A DNA stretch of 64,000 nt, taken from contig NZ_FQVA01000001.1 in assembly GCF_900129095.1 (NCBI RefSeq), positions 930,001-994,000 on the forward strand, read 5' to 3'. The translations under genes were made by a program, and so were the position numbers. Origin of the DNA: Microbulbifer donghaiensis (lineage in GTDB: Bacteria; Pseudomonadota; Gammaproteobacteria; Pseudomonadales; Cellvibrionaceae). The notes under the pieces are model-generated. The model searched no databases, was not told the origin of the DNA, and was given only the letters and a program-made list of their open reading frames with translations. The first letter of the stretch is position 1. Every line of letters begins with the position of its first letter. This document shows, in pieces, positions 1 through 7,911 of this stretch.

Positions 1-828
1 TCCGCCGAGTGGCTAGACCCGAACCGCCTCAACCCGATGCGCGCCGATTCATTAACGACCGAAGACGGCCTTCGCATCGGTACCTACCTAACATTTCCCA
101 GCGAGCAGACCGCAAAACTGCCGATGGTAGTCCTGCCCCATGGCGGCCCCCATGCACGGGACTACTGGGGCTACGATCGCCAGGCACAGATACTGTCCCA
201 GAATGGCTACCTGGTGTTGCAGGTCAATTTCCGCGGGTCCACCGGCTATGGCGATCACTTCTATTCCGCCGGTCGGCGCCAGTGGGGCGGAAATATTCAG
301 CGGGATATTGCCGATGCGGTCAACTGGGCCGTGGAAAAGGGTTACGCGGACCGCGGCCGCATCTGTATTTTCGGCGGCAGCTTTGGCGGCTACTCTGCGC
401 TGATGAACCCGATCCGCTATCCCGATCTCTACCAATGCGCCATTGGCTATGTCGGTGTCTACGATCTGGAAATGATGTACGAAAAAGGAGATATCCAGCG
501 CCGCGATCGCGGCATCGCCTACCTGAAGCGGGAGTTGAGTGAGAACGAAGACTTCCTGCGCGCGAATTCACCGCTGTACAACACCGACAAGCTCGATCTG
601 CCGCTTTTTGTCATCCACGGTGAACAGGACGAGCGGGTGCCAGTAGAGCATGCGGAGGCACTGCTGGAACAGCTTGAGGAGGACGGCAAGCCGGTTAAAA
701 CCCTGATGGTGCCCAACGAGGGGCACGGCTTCTTCAGCGAGGAAAATAACCGGCGTCTTTACACCGAGTTGCTCGGTTTCCTCGACCAGCATATCGGTAT
801 TGGCGCCGCAGAAAAGCGCGAAAGATAA
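1..828 (+). CDS. Prolyl oligopeptidase family (S9) serine peptidase, C-terminal part
   Basis: The frame is open from the first base, so this is the 3' end of a gene that starts outside the window. It encodes the alpha/beta-hydrolase catalytic domain of an S9 peptidase. The nucleophile elbow reads GGSFGGYSAL, with the Ser codon at 379-381. The acid residue lies in HGEQDERVP and the catalytic His in NEGHGFF, in the order and spacing of the family. The oxyanion region (LPHGGPHARDYWGYD) resembles dipeptidyl/acylaminoacyl peptidases. An internal ATG at 37 is not the true start, because family members carry an N-terminal beta-propeller. The substrate is a short peptide by family knowledge, but the exact specificity cannot be read here. 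Confidence 0.9.
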   Translation, partial: SAEWLDPNRLNPMRADSLTTEDGLRIGTYLTFPSEQTAKLPMVVLPHGGPHARDYWGYDRQAQILSQNGYLVLQVNFRGSTGYGDHFYSAGRRQWGGNIQRDIADAVNWAVEKGYADRGRICIFGGSFGGYSALMNPIRYPDLYQCAIGYVGVYDLEMMYEKGDIQRRDRGIAYLKRELSENEDFLRANSPLYNTDKLDLPLFVIHGEQDERVPVEHAEALLEQLEEDGKPVKTLMVPNEGHGFFSEENNRRLYTELLGFLDQHIGIGAAEKRER

Positions 829-874
829 TGGCAGGCGTTGCGGCCCTAAACGGGCCGCCATGCCAGAATGAGGC

Positions 875-1252
875 TTAGTGCAGGCGCCCCTGCCCGTGAT
901 CGCCACCGTGATCGGATTGCGGTAACTCTTCAAATGCGTGGGTCAGTACAAAGTAATAGACCACCTGGGGCTGGCCCTGCACTTCCGCTAGCAGGTCGAA
1001 ATTGTGCTCGCCTTTCTCCCCGGGAGTGACCTGGACCGAGACTATGTGCTCTGGCTCGATAAACAGTTCCGCCACCGGGCGTTTGCCGCGCATCACCTGC
1101 ACCAGCAGCGTCCGCACATCCTCCTCACCGAAGCGCCAGTAGTAATCGTCATCATCGTAAATAACGGAATCGGTGGTGCCCGCGCGCACGATGCAGTTCG
1201 GATGCTCGGTCAGCCACGGCCAGAATTCCTGAAAAGACAGGGAGCTTTTCAT
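875..1252 (-). CDS. Conserved hypothetical protein downstream of flavodoxin
   Basis: A cytosolic protein of about 125 residues starting MKSSLSFQEFWPWLTEHPN. I do not recognise a named family. It is rich in acidic and aromatic residues (VIYDDDDYYWRF), has no signal peptide or membrane segment, and ends in a His/Gly-rich tail (DHGGDHGQG). The ATG at 1252 is preceded by AGGGG at good spacing. An ATG at 1267 would overlap the flavodoxin stop and is the alternative. The gene follows fldB by 7 bases on the same strand, so the two are probably cotranscribed and may share a redox-linked role. That link is inference from position only. Confidence 0.7.
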   Translation of the reverse strand: MKSSLSFQEFWPWLTEHPNCIVRAGTTDSVIYDDDDYYWRFGEEDVRTLLVQVMRGKRPVAELFIEPEHIVSVQVTPGEKGEHNFDLLAEVQGQPQVVYYFVLTHAFEELPQSDHGGDHGQGRLH

Positions 1253-1259
1253 CGGCCCC

Positions 1260-1817
1260 TCAGTCATCCAGCTCGGCGACGCTGTCGGCACCGCCTTCGA
1301 GGCCGAATTCGTCGGCGATCTGCCGGCACCAGCGGTTCAGGCGATCGGCGGTCAGCTCCTCCTGCTGGTCCTCGTCGATGGCGAGGCCGACGAACATCCC
1401 CTCGCCCTCTATCTCCGCCTTGGACGCCTCGAACTCGTAGCCTTCGGTGGGCCACAGGCCGACAATGGTCGCCCCGTTGGCCACGATCACGTCATGCAGC
1501 ATGCCCATTGCGTCGAGGAAGTAGTCGCCGTAGCCGAACTGGTCGCCGAGCCCGAACAGCGCCACTTTCTTGCCGCTGAAGTCGATCTCCTGTACATCTT
1601 CCCAGAATTCCTCCCAGTCGGACTGGATCTGGCCGAAATCCCAGGTGGGGATACCGAAGATCAGTTGCTCGTAGTCGGCGATTTCCAGCTGGGTGACGTC
1701 GGCGATATCGTGTACATCCACCCGATCCTCGCCCAGGCGGGTGCGGATACGCAGGGCCACCGCCTCGGTGTTGCCCTCGTCACTGCCGTAAAACAAGCCG
1801 ATTTTGCTCACAATCAC
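1260..1817 (-). CDS. fldB: Flavodoxin FldB
   Basis: A long-chain flavodoxin of 185 residues, a small cytosolic FMN-binding electron carrier. The FMN phosphate loop near the N-terminus reads GSDEGNTEAVA. The two isoalloxazine-flanking regions are visible as GIPTWDFGQIQSDW and GLGDQFGYGDYFLDAMGMLH, and the C-terminal WPTEGYEF and FVGLAIDE match E. coli FldB better than FldA. Flavodoxins replace ferredoxin under iron limitation or oxidative stress and donate electrons to various reductases. The gene heads a two-gene unit with the small unknown protein that follows. No Fur or SoxS site was identified by eye. Confidence 0.9.
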   Translation of the reverse strand: MIVSKIGLFYGSDEGNTEAVALRIRTRLGEDRVDVHDIADVTQLEIADYEQLIFGIPTWDFGQIQSDWEEFWEDVQEIDFSGKKVALFGLGDQFGYGDYFLDAMGMLHDVIVANGATIVGLWPTEGYEFEASKAEIEGEGMFVGLAIDEDQQEELTADRLNRWCRQIADEFGLEGGADSVAELDD

Positions 1818-1943
1818 TCCTCTTCGCCCACAAGCAGGCTGCTATCTTCACTATCGAGCGGCGGCGTATTCTCCCAGCAATGGCGAGGCGCGGCAAGCTG
1901 GGCAAGAGGAGACCGACAGGCCGGCGAGCCGCCCCGCGGACAT

Positions 1944-1968
1944 AAAAAAGCCCCCGCACAGCGGGGGC
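1944..1968 (-). terminator. Rho-independent terminator of the cpxP-like gene
   Basis: A perfect 8-bp stem GCCCCCGC/GCGGGGGC with a 3-base loop (1950-1968) is flanked at 1944-1949 by six A on the plus strand. Read on the minus strand this is a GC-rich hairpin followed by six T. It lies 72 bases past the stop of the minus-strand gene at 2041, so it should end that transcript before fldB. Confidence 0.85.
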
Positions 1969-2040
1969 AAAGGGTTACGAATCTACCGGGCCGTTGGGGT
2001 AGAAAGCTGCCCGATCGATCGCACAGGAGTTGGGTCGTTA

Positions 2041-2517
2041 CTACTGCTCTTCCTGCCAGCGCTCGCCGCGCTTATGGCGCCGCTCTTTCCAGCGCTCTTT
2101 GCGCTCGGCTTTCAACTGTTCCAGCTTGACCTTCTGTTCATCAGTCAAGATCGCCTCAAACTGCGCTTGCTGCTGGTGCATTTCCTGCATTTTGGCTACC
2201 TGCAGCTTGCCCAGCTCGGCACCCAGGCGGTCCAGGGTCGCCTGATCTGCACCGGAATCAATGGCCTCCCGCAGCTGCTCGTGCAACGCGCGCATCTCCT
2301 CACGGTGCGCCTTGCGGGCTTCCCGATTGGCCTCGCGGTTGGCCTTGAGCTGCGCCTTCTGGCCCTCGGTCAGGTTCAATTCCTCGGCCAAATGCTCAAA
2401 CATGGGCCCCTTAAAGTGGTGCGGACCGTGCTCGCCGCCGGCGGCCATGGTCATTCCCGGCACTGCCAGTGCGCCTGCCAATACGAGACTGCTCGCCATT
2501 GCTTTCCAGTTTTTCAT
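2041..2517 (-). CDS. Spy/CpxP-family periplasmic chaperone-like protein
   Basis: A 158-residue exported protein. Residues 1-25 form a signal peptide ending at MTMAAGG. The mature part is highly charged and helical, with two LTxxQ-type motifs, LTEGQKAQL near residue 50 and LTDEQKVKLEQL near residue 126, which define the Spy/CpxP family. Such proteins form a cradle-shaped dimer that binds unfolded periplasmic proteins or the sensor domain of CpxA. The gene is divergent from cpxR-cpxA across a 168-bp region, the same arrangement as E. coli cpxP. This supports a role as feedback inhibitor and target of the Cpx pathway. The tail is unusually Arg/Lys/Glu-rich. Confidence 0.85.
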   Translation of the reverse strand: MKNWKAMASSLVLAGALAVPGMTMAAGGEHGPHHFKGPMFEHLAEELNLTEGQKAQLKANREANREARKAHREEMRALHEQLREAIDSGADQATLDRLGAELGKLQVAKMQEMHQQQAQFEAILTDEQKVKLEQLKAERKERWKERRHKRGERWQEEQ

Positions 2518-2568
2518 CGACGCTTCCTCTTGTTTGGTGTCGGTAGCTGCATAGTAGGATCAGCGCGT

Positions 2569-2613
2569 GTAAATGGGGGCTAACGGCGGTAAACATTTGT
2601 TAAGAACGGTTAA
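2569..2613. promoter_or_regulatory. Ladder of Cpx-type half-sites between cpxP-like gene and cpxR
   Basis: Five half-sites start at exact 10-bp intervals: GTAAA at 2569, GCTAA at 2579, GTAAA at 2589, GTTAA at 2599 and GTTAA at 2609. The known E. coli CpxR box is GTAAA-N5-GTAAA, which has the same 10-bp period. The ladder sits in the divergent intergenic region, about 50 bases from the cpxP-like start and 75 from cpxR. The pattern is seen directly. Binding by the adjacent CpxR is inference. Confidence 0.6.
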
Positions 2614-2685
2614 AAGCCCATATGCCGGTCGCAATTGGCGCCGGAGCATTGCATATAATGGCTTCACGCAATTCGAGAGCACTTT

Positions 2686-3393
2686 ATGAGCCGCATCCTA
2701 CTGGTCGATGACGACACTGAACTGACAGATCTGCTGCAGGAATTCCTCACCGGGGAAGGCTTCGAGGTGACGGTCGCCAACGACGGCGGCCGCGGCCTGG
2801 AGCTGGCGCAGAGCCAGGGGTTCGACGCCCTGGTCCTGGACGTGATGTTGCCGGTGCACAACGGCTTTGAGCTGTTGCGCAAGCTGCGCGAGGAGGCCTC
2901 GCCGACCAGCCGCTCCCTGCCGGTATTGATGCTCACCGCCAAAGGCGACACCGTTGACCGCATCGTGGGTCTCGAAATGGGTGCCGACGACTATTTGCCG
3001 AAACCCTGCAACCCGCGGGAGCTCGCTGCGCGCCTGCGCGCCGTGCTGCGCCGCGGGCGCGTAGAGCCGGAGGGGGCGGACGATTCGCTGATCAGCGGCG
3101 CGTTGCGCCTGCTGCCGTCGGAACACCAGGGCTACTGGAACGACCAGCTGCTGTCTCTGACCGGCGCCGAATTCGCCGTGCTCAAGGTTCTAGTGCAACA
3201 CGCCGGCGAAGTGGTGAGCAAGGAAGTGCTGACTGAGTCGGCGCTCGGGCGCAAGTTGATGCCCTACGACCGCTCCATCGACGTGCACGTCAGCAACATC
3301 CGCAAAAAGCTCGCCGAACTGGGTGCCAGCCGCGACCTCATCATCAATATCCGCGGCGCCGGCTATATGCTGACGCAGAGCAAGAGCGGCTGA
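2686..3393 (+). CDS. cpxR: Envelope-stress response regulator CpxR
   Basis: A 235-residue OmpR-class response regulator. The receiver domain has the acidic pair at residues 8-10, phospho-acceptor Asp52 in LVLDVMLP, Thr84 and Lys106 (DDYLPKP). The winged-helix DNA-binding domain occupies about residues 130-232 (LTGAEFAVLKVL, DRSIDVHVSNIRKKL, IRGAGYM). The segment ALGRKLMPYDRSIDVHVSN matches the CpxR signature better than other OmpR members. The sensor kinase gene starts 6 bases downstream, so the pair is an operon. It is probably autoregulated through the phased half-sites upstream. Typical targets are periplasmic folding and protease genes. Confidence 0.9.
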   Translation: MSRILLVDDDTELTDLLQEFLTGEGFEVTVANDGGRGLELAQSQGFDALVLDVMLPVHNGFELLRKLREEASPTSRSLPVLMLTAKGDTVDRIVGLEMGADDYLPKPCNPRELAARLRAVLRRGRVEPEGADDSLISGALRLLPSEHQGYWNDQLLSLTGAEFAVLKVLVQHAGEVVSKEVLTESALGRKLMPYDRSIDVHVSNIRKKLAELGASRDLIINIRGAGYMLTQSKSG

Positions 3394-3399
3394 TCGCCG

Positions 3400-4773
3400 A
3401 TGCGCAGCCTCTTCTGGAAGATGTTTTTTGGCGCCTGGATCACCGCCGTGGTGATGGTGATGGCAGCCATCTATACCACCCACTTCCGGGAATTTGGCGA
3501 CCCTCGCCACGAAGAGCGCTGGGAAAGCCAGGAGATTTTCCGCGATCTGATGCGAAACCTGGGGCGGACCCGCCGCCACGGGCCAGAACATTTCCGCTTT
3601 TGGCTGGAACGGCAGCCGCCGGAAATCCAGGAGCGCATCTTCGTCCTGGATCCCGGCGGGCGCGAACTTCTCGGCCGCCGCATGCCCCGCGATATGGCGC
3701 CCCTGTTCGAGGCGCTCAGTTTTCGCAATCGCGAAAGCCACGGCATGGTGGAAAACAAGCCCAGCGTGGGCTTTTTCATGCCCCAGCGGGAAGGCGGCAG
3801 CCTGCGGGTAGTCTTTATCGCCGGAAAGAGTAAGGAGGAATTGCTGCTGCGTTTCCTGTGGCGCAACTTCTGGCCGATTCTGCTGCTGTCCATGCTCGCC
3901 TCCGGTGCCGCCTGTTACTGGCTGGCACGCTACCTGAGCCGCCCGCTGGACCAACTGCGCGCCGCGACCCGCAGGGTCGCCGCCGGCGAACTCGACTATC
4001 GCGTCGCTCCGACCTTATACAGCCGCAGCGACGAGCTGACCGACCTCGCGCGGGACTTCGATTCGATGACCGCGCAACTACAGGAGTCCATGGCGGAGCA
4101 GCGCCGGCTGATCAAGGATGTATCCCACGAACTGCGCTCGCCGCTGGCGCGGCTGCAGGTGGCGCTCGGCATCGCGCGCCAGAAGAAGGTACCGGGTCTG
4201 GAAACGGAACTGGACAAGATCGGCAAGGCCGCCGACTACCTGGAGGACATCATCGCCGATGTCCTTTCCCTACCGGTCGCGGGTAGGAACCAGCGCCCGC
4301 TGGACGATGTCGTGGAAATCAACAGTCTCGTCAGCGCACTGGTGGAGGATCTCAGGGGTGAGGCACGGGAAAAAGACCTGCGCGTTGCGATTGCCCAGAG
4401 CGACAGCGAGCTCCTGGTCGCCACCCGCGGTAGCTCTCTCACGGCTGCGCTGGAGAACATTTTGCGCAATGCCATCAAGTACAGCCCCGCCGGTGGCAGC
4501 GCAAGCGTGGTGATCAGCGCCACCGCCGAACAGAGCCGCATTCGCGTGATCGACTCCGGCAGCGGCGTGGACGAGGAAGAGCTCGAGGCGATATTCCGCC
4601 CCTTCTACCGCACCGACAGTGCCCGCACCAGGGAGAGCGGCGGCTTGGGACTCGGGCTCGCCATCGCCCAGCGCACCATCCTGCATCACCGCGGCAGCAT
4701 CAGTGCCAGCAATGCGCCCGGGGCGGGCCTGTGTGTCGAAATACACCTGCCTCTGCTCGACATTCCCGATTAG
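3400..4773 (+). CDS. cpxA: Sensor histidine kinase CpxA
   Basis: 457 residues, the same length as E. coli CpxA. TM1 spans about residues 5-25. A periplasmic sensor region follows to about residue 150, and TM2 at about 155-175 contains ILLLSMLASGAACYWLA. A HAMP linker comes next, with the dimerisation and phosphotransfer helix carrying His in DVSHELRSPLARLQ. The ATPase domain shows the N box (LENILRNAIKYSP), G1 (DSGSGVDEEE) and G2 (GGLGLGLAIAQ). FRPFYRTDSARTRESGG is typical of CpxA. It should autophosphorylate on envelope stress and phosphorylate CpxR. The periplasmic loop is rich in His and Arg (RTRRHGPEHFRFW), so its ligand may differ from the enteric protein. Confidence 0.88.
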   Translation: MRSLFWKMFFGAWITAVVMVMAAIYTTHFREFGDPRHEERWESQEIFRDLMRNLGRTRRHGPEHFRFWLERQPPEIQERIFVLDPGGRELLGRRMPRDMAPLFEALSFRNRESHGMVENKPSVGFFMPQREGGSLRVVFIAGKSKEELLLRFLWRNFWPILLLSMLASGAACYWLARYLSRPLDQLRAATRRVAAGELDYRVAPTLYSRSDELTDLARDFDSMTAQLQESMAEQRRLIKDVSHELRSPLARLQVALGIARQKKVPGLETELDKIGKAADYLEDIIADVLSLPVAGRNQRPLDDVVEINSLVSALVEDLRGEAREKDLRVAIAQSDSELLVATRGSSLTAALENILRNAIKYSPAGGSASVVISATAEQSRIRVIDSGSGVDEEELEAIFRPFYRTDSARTRESGGLGLGLAIAQRTILHHRGSISASNAPGAGLCVEIHLPLLDIPD

Positions 4774-4874
4774 CGCAGCGGCCGGGGGCAAGCATTGCTA
4801 ATTGGTTGTCGATCACTGATCATTGCAGTCCGGCTGCGGTTTTTGCCTCTAATCAATAACAAAAGGGCCCCGCC

Positions 4875-5558
4875 ATGCGCTGGATACTCTACATTCTGAT
4901 TTTCCTGGCACTGCTCGTGCTCGCCGGATTTATGTTTCCGCGCGAAGTGACGCTCGAGCGCAGTGTGTATATCACCAAGCCGCCGCAGGCAGTATTTCCC
5001 TACGTTAACAATTTCCGCAATTTCAACGACTGGTCGCCCTGGTATCAGCTGGATCCCAATACCCAGTACGAATACAGCGGCCCGAAAGAAGGGCTCGGTG
5101 CCGTAATGAGCTGGAGCAGCGACAACCCCAATGTCGGCAGCGGCAGCCAGACGATCACGGCCAGCGAACCCGATTCACTGGTGCGCACCGACCTGGATTT
5201 CGGCGCCCAGGGAGTCGCCACCGCGGAATTCCGCCTGCAGCCGCAGGGCAGCGGCACCAACATCACCTGGTGGTTCAGCAGCGATATGGGTGGCGGCCCC
5301 ATCGCCCGCTGGATGGGATTGCTGGTGAAAAAAATGGTGGGCGGATCCTATGAACAGGGGCTCGCCAAACTTAAAAACCTGGTGGAATCAGACACGGCCT
5401 CACCACAGCCGAGCGAGGATATCGACAACGGGTCCGACGATGATTTACCCGGCGACGTCGACGATGAGATGGGCGCAGAGCCGGAGGGCATTGAGTCGGA
5501 AATGGATAACCAGACCCTCGAGGAAGAAGGCGAAGAGGTCATCGAGGAAGACCAGTAA
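4875..5558 (+). CDS. Membrane-anchored SRPBCC-fold protein with acidic tail
   Basis: A 227-residue protein with one N-terminal membrane segment (residues 3-20, ILYILIFLALLVLAGFMF) and an SRPBCC/polyketide-cyclase domain at about 25-170. The family start (VYITKPPQAVFPYVNNFRNFNDWSPW) is clear. SRPBCC domains form a deep hydrophobic cavity for lipids or other small ligands. Residues from about 175 form a low-complexity Asp/Glu tail (DDDLPGDVDDEMG, EEEGEEVIEEDQ). The gene follows cpxA by about 100 bases on the same strand. No catalytic assignment is possible. It resembles the many SRPBCC proteins annotated as polyketide cyclase/dehydrase. Confidence 0.75.
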   Translation: MRWILYILIFLALLVLAGFMFPREVTLERSVYITKPPQAVFPYVNNFRNFNDWSPWYQLDPNTQYEYSGPKEGLGAVMSWSSDNPNVGSGSQTITASEPDSLVRTDLDFGAQGVATAEFRLQPQGSGTNITWWFSSDMGGGPIARWMGLLVKKMVGGSYEQGLAKLKNLVESDTASPQPSEDIDNGSDDDLPGDVDDEMGAEPEGIESEMDNQTLEEEGEEVIEEDQ

Positions 5559-5576
5559 AACGGTTCACGCCTCAAT

Positions 5577-5601
5577 AAAAAAAGCCCGCAACCTGCGGGC
5601 T
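5577..5601 (-). terminator. Half of a split bidirectional terminator (minus-strand half)
   Basis: Seven A at 5577-5583 lead into the stem-loop AGCCCGCAACCTGCGGGCT at 5583-5601. On the minus strand this is a GC-rich hairpin followed by a T-run. The identical 19 bases recur at 5793-5811 with the T-run on the other side, so the two copies look like halves of one bidirectional terminator that has been separated. Confidence 0.7.
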
Positions 5602-5646
5602 CAGACTGTTGATAAACCCCGTATTCCGTTCTGAGCTGGTGCGGTG

Positions 5647-5757
5647 GCGGCCAAGCACTAGAACGAGCATTTCGAAACGCTATGAATACATCCCTGTAAG
5701 CTCCGGCGGCGACGTCCTGTCGCCGACGGTTCGAAATGCTCGCCCTAGCACTTTGCC
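5647..5757. repeat. Palindromic intergenic element between duplicated terminator stems
   Basis: An imperfect inverted repeat of about 28 bp closes this element. The core CGAGCATTTCGAA at 5664-5676 pairs with TTCGAAATGCTCG at 5730-5742, and flanking bases at 5647-5663 pair with 5743-5757 with a few mismatches. The interior carries TATGAATACATCCCTGTA at 5681-5698 and a second hairpin CGGCGGCGACGTCCTGTCGCCG. The element sits between two direct copies of a 19-base terminator stem, as an inserted miniature element would. From memory, similar TATGAATACATCCCTGTA palindromes are common in Microbulbifer-like genomes. No second copy was seen in this window. Confidence 0.6.
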
Positions 5758-5792
5758 TTAAATTTTGACTGCGTAACTTTGTCAGCAACCTG

Positions 5793-5815
5793 AGCCCGCA
5801 ACCTGCGGGCTTTTT
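5793..5815 (+). terminator. Half of a split bidirectional terminator (plus-strand half)
   Basis: The stem-loop AGCCCGCAACCTGCGGGCT at 5793-5811 is followed by TTTTT ending at 5815, giving a plus-strand intrinsic terminator for transcripts from cpxRA and the SRPBCC gene. It ends 19 bases before the 3' end of the convergent rluB. Confidence 0.75.
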
Positions 5816-5833
5816 AAATGGGTATCGGCGGCG

Positions 5834-6691
5834 CTAGGGTTTACCGCGGCGCGATGCCGGTGCCGGCGACTTGCGCAGTTTGCGGCGCTGGCGCTGCAGG
5901 TTCTGCTTTTCCTCCTGGGTCAGCGGTCGCTGCCCGAGTTTTGGCAGGCCGGCGGTCACGCACAGGTCATCGATTTCCCGCGGTTCCATCTCGATCCACT
6001 GACCGACACGCACATGTGAAGGAATAAACACACTGCCGTAACGCACCCGTTTCAGACGGCTGACGCGCACGCCCTGGGACTCCCACAGGCGGCGCACTTC
6101 GCGATTGCGCCCTTCCATCACCACACAGTAAAACCAGCGGTTCTTGCCTTCGCCGCCACTCTCCACGATATCCGTGAAGCGGGCCGCTCCGTCTTCCAGC
6201 AGCACACCGGTGACCAGGCGTTTCTTCATCTCATCGTCGACCTCGCCCTGAATACGGACCAGGTACTCGCGATCGATCACTGAGGACGGGTGCATCAGCT
6301 TGTTGGCCAGCTCGCCGCTGTTGGTAAACAACAGCAGGCCGCTGGTATTGAAATCCAGGCGGCCGACGGAAATCCAGCGGCCGGAACGCAACCGCGGCAG
6401 CCTGTCGTAGACGGTGGGGCGGCCCTCGGGATCGTGCCGCGAGCAGATTTCGCCCACCGGTTTGTTGTACAGAATGACACGGCAGCGATTCTCTTCCGCG
6501 GCCGGCAGACGGCGGCCGTCGAATTCGATCAGCTCTTCACCGGTAACCCGCTCACCCAGTTCAGCAACCTTGCCATTCACCGTCACGCGACCGGCTTCGA
6601 TCGCACGCTCCATCTCGCGCCGCGAACCCAGTCCGGTACGCGCCAATACTTTCTGCAGTTTTTCGCCTGCGGGCGAAATGCCTTCACTCAT
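5834..6691 (-). CDS. rluB: 23S rRNA pseudouridine synthase RluB
   Basis: 285 residues. An S4 RNA-binding domain comes first (residues 9-70, [22 protein letters not shown]). The RsuA/RluB-type catalytic domain follows, with the active-site Asp in [17 protein letters not shown]. RluB makes the pseudouridine at position 2605 of 23S rRNA in E. coli. The C-terminus is a basic tail ([19 protein letters not shown]) typical of RluB proteins. Its ATG overlaps the stop of scpB by four bases (6688-6691), so translation is coupled and the gene belongs to the scpA-scpB transcript. Confidence 0.92.
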   Translation of the reverse strand: MSEGISPAGEKLQKVLARTGLGSRREMERAIEAGRVTVNGKVAELGERVTGEELIEFDGRRLPAAEENRCRVILYNKPVGEICSRHDPEGRPTVYDRLPRLRSGRWISVGRLDFNTSGLLLFTNSGELANKLMHPSSVIDREYLVRIQGEVDDEMKKRLVTGVLLEDGAARFTDIVESGGEGKNRWFYCVVMEGRNREVRRLWESQGVRVSRLKRVRYGSVFIPSHVRVGQWIEMEPREIDDLCVTAGLPKLGQRPLTQEEKQNLQRQRRKLRKSPAPASRRGKP

Positions 6692-7842
6692 AGGGTGGTG
6701 TTTTCCACTTGCGCTTCTTTCCGGGTTTCGCCATCCGTGTCGGCGTCGTCGGAAATAGCTTCATTACTCGTCGCCATCTCGGCGGTGGAAGTCTCTTCGA
6801 TGCCGTCAGCCGCATCGTCATCGCCTACGGCAAACAGGCTGCTCGGCGGCAGCCCCGCGGCCAGAGAGGTCTGCGGCTCGGCGTCGCCGGCTTCTGCCGG
6901 TTCAACCCCTGCGTCCGCTTCCGTTACGCTGTCGGCGATATCCGCTTCGGCAGCAACGTCAATTTCGTCGGTGGCGATATCGGCTTCGGCCACCTCTTCG
7001 ATCTCACTTTCAGCGAAATCGGCCGTGGCGATCACTTCTGTTGCAACTTCTTCGGCGAAGTCGTCGGCCGCCGCACTTTCAGATTCCGTATCCGTATTCT
7101 GTGCCTGCGCGAGGACTTCTTCCACCGGCTCGTCATCGCCGGGCTCTTCCGGCGCAGAATCTTCTGCCGCGGCGGCGTCGCCGGAGTCTTCATTTGCATC
7201 GGAAGCGACCGCTTCCGATTCAGCGGGCGCCGCTTCGGCGCCGTCGCCCTGCTCCGACCCGACCTCACCGCCACCCTGCTGATCCAGATCCAGCATCTGG
7301 TTCAGGCTGTCGATATCGCGGATCTCCGCCAGCGTAGGCAGGTCATCCAGGGTGCGCAGATTAAAGTAGTCGAGGAATTCTTTTGTCGTCGCATACAGCG
7401 AGGGCTTGCCCGGCACATCGCGCTGGCCAACCACCTTGATCCAGCCCCGCTCCGACAGCGTCTTCACGATATGCGAACTCACCGCCACGCCGCGGATCTC
7501 CTCGATGTCGCCGCGGGTAATCGGCTGGCGATAGGCGATGATTGCCAGCGTCTCGAGAATGGCGCGGGAATACTTTTGCGGTTTCTCTTCCCACAAGCGG
7601 TTGACCCAGGGCGCCAGGTCCTCGGGCACCTGGAAGCGCCAGCCGCTAGCGACCTGCCTGAGTTCGAAACCGCGCTCGGCACAGCTCTCGGCGATCTGGT
7701 CCAGCGCGGTTTTCAGTTCCGCCTTTTCCGGGCGCTCGCCTTCGTCGATCAGCGACAGCAATTTGTCTTCCGACAGCGGCTGGCCTGAAGCCAGCAGCGC
7801 ACCCTCGACGATGCGGCGCAGTAATTCCGGAGCGATTGTCAT
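6688..7842 (-). CDS. scpB: Chromosome condensation protein ScpB with long acidic extension
   Basis: 384 residues, about twice the usual ScpB length. Residues 1-190 are the ScpB core of two winged helices that dimerise and bind the kleisin ScpA in the SMC complex. Recognisable parts are [33 protein letters not shown] and [20 protein letters not shown]. From about residue 195 to the end lies a disordered Asp/Glu/Ala-rich tail with no hydrophobic core. Similar tails occur in marine gammaproteobacterial ScpB proteins. The gene lies between scpA, 69 bases upstream, and rluB, which overlaps it. Confidence 0.93.
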   Translation of the reverse strand: MTIAPELLRRIVEGALLASGQPLSEDKLLSLIDEGERPEKAELKTALDQIAESCAERGFELRQVASGWRFQVPEDLAPWVNRLWEEKPQKYSRAILETLAIIAYRQPITRGDIEEIRGVAVSSHIVKTLSERGWIKVVGQRDVPGKPSLYATTKEFLDYFNLRTLDDLPTLAEIRDIDSLNQMLDLDQQGGGEVGSEQGDGAEAAPAESEAVASDANEDSGDAAAAEDSAPEEPGDDEPVEEVLAQAQNTDTESESAAADDFAEEVATEVIATADFAESEIEEVAEADIATDEIDVAAEADIADSVTEADAGVEPAEAGDAEPQTSLAAGLPPSSLFAVGDDDAADGIEETSTAEMATSNEAISDDADTDGETRKEAQVENTTL

Positions 7843-7911
7843 TTCTTTACTCTAATCCACCTGTCCCGACTGCTTGGCAGACCGGGGACACAAATTACTC
7901 TAAGACTTTTG

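Noticed and set aside
5728..5745. GGTTCGAAATGC resembling a tRNA T-loop
   Set aside because: No cloverleaf can be built around it. It is an arm of the palindromic element.
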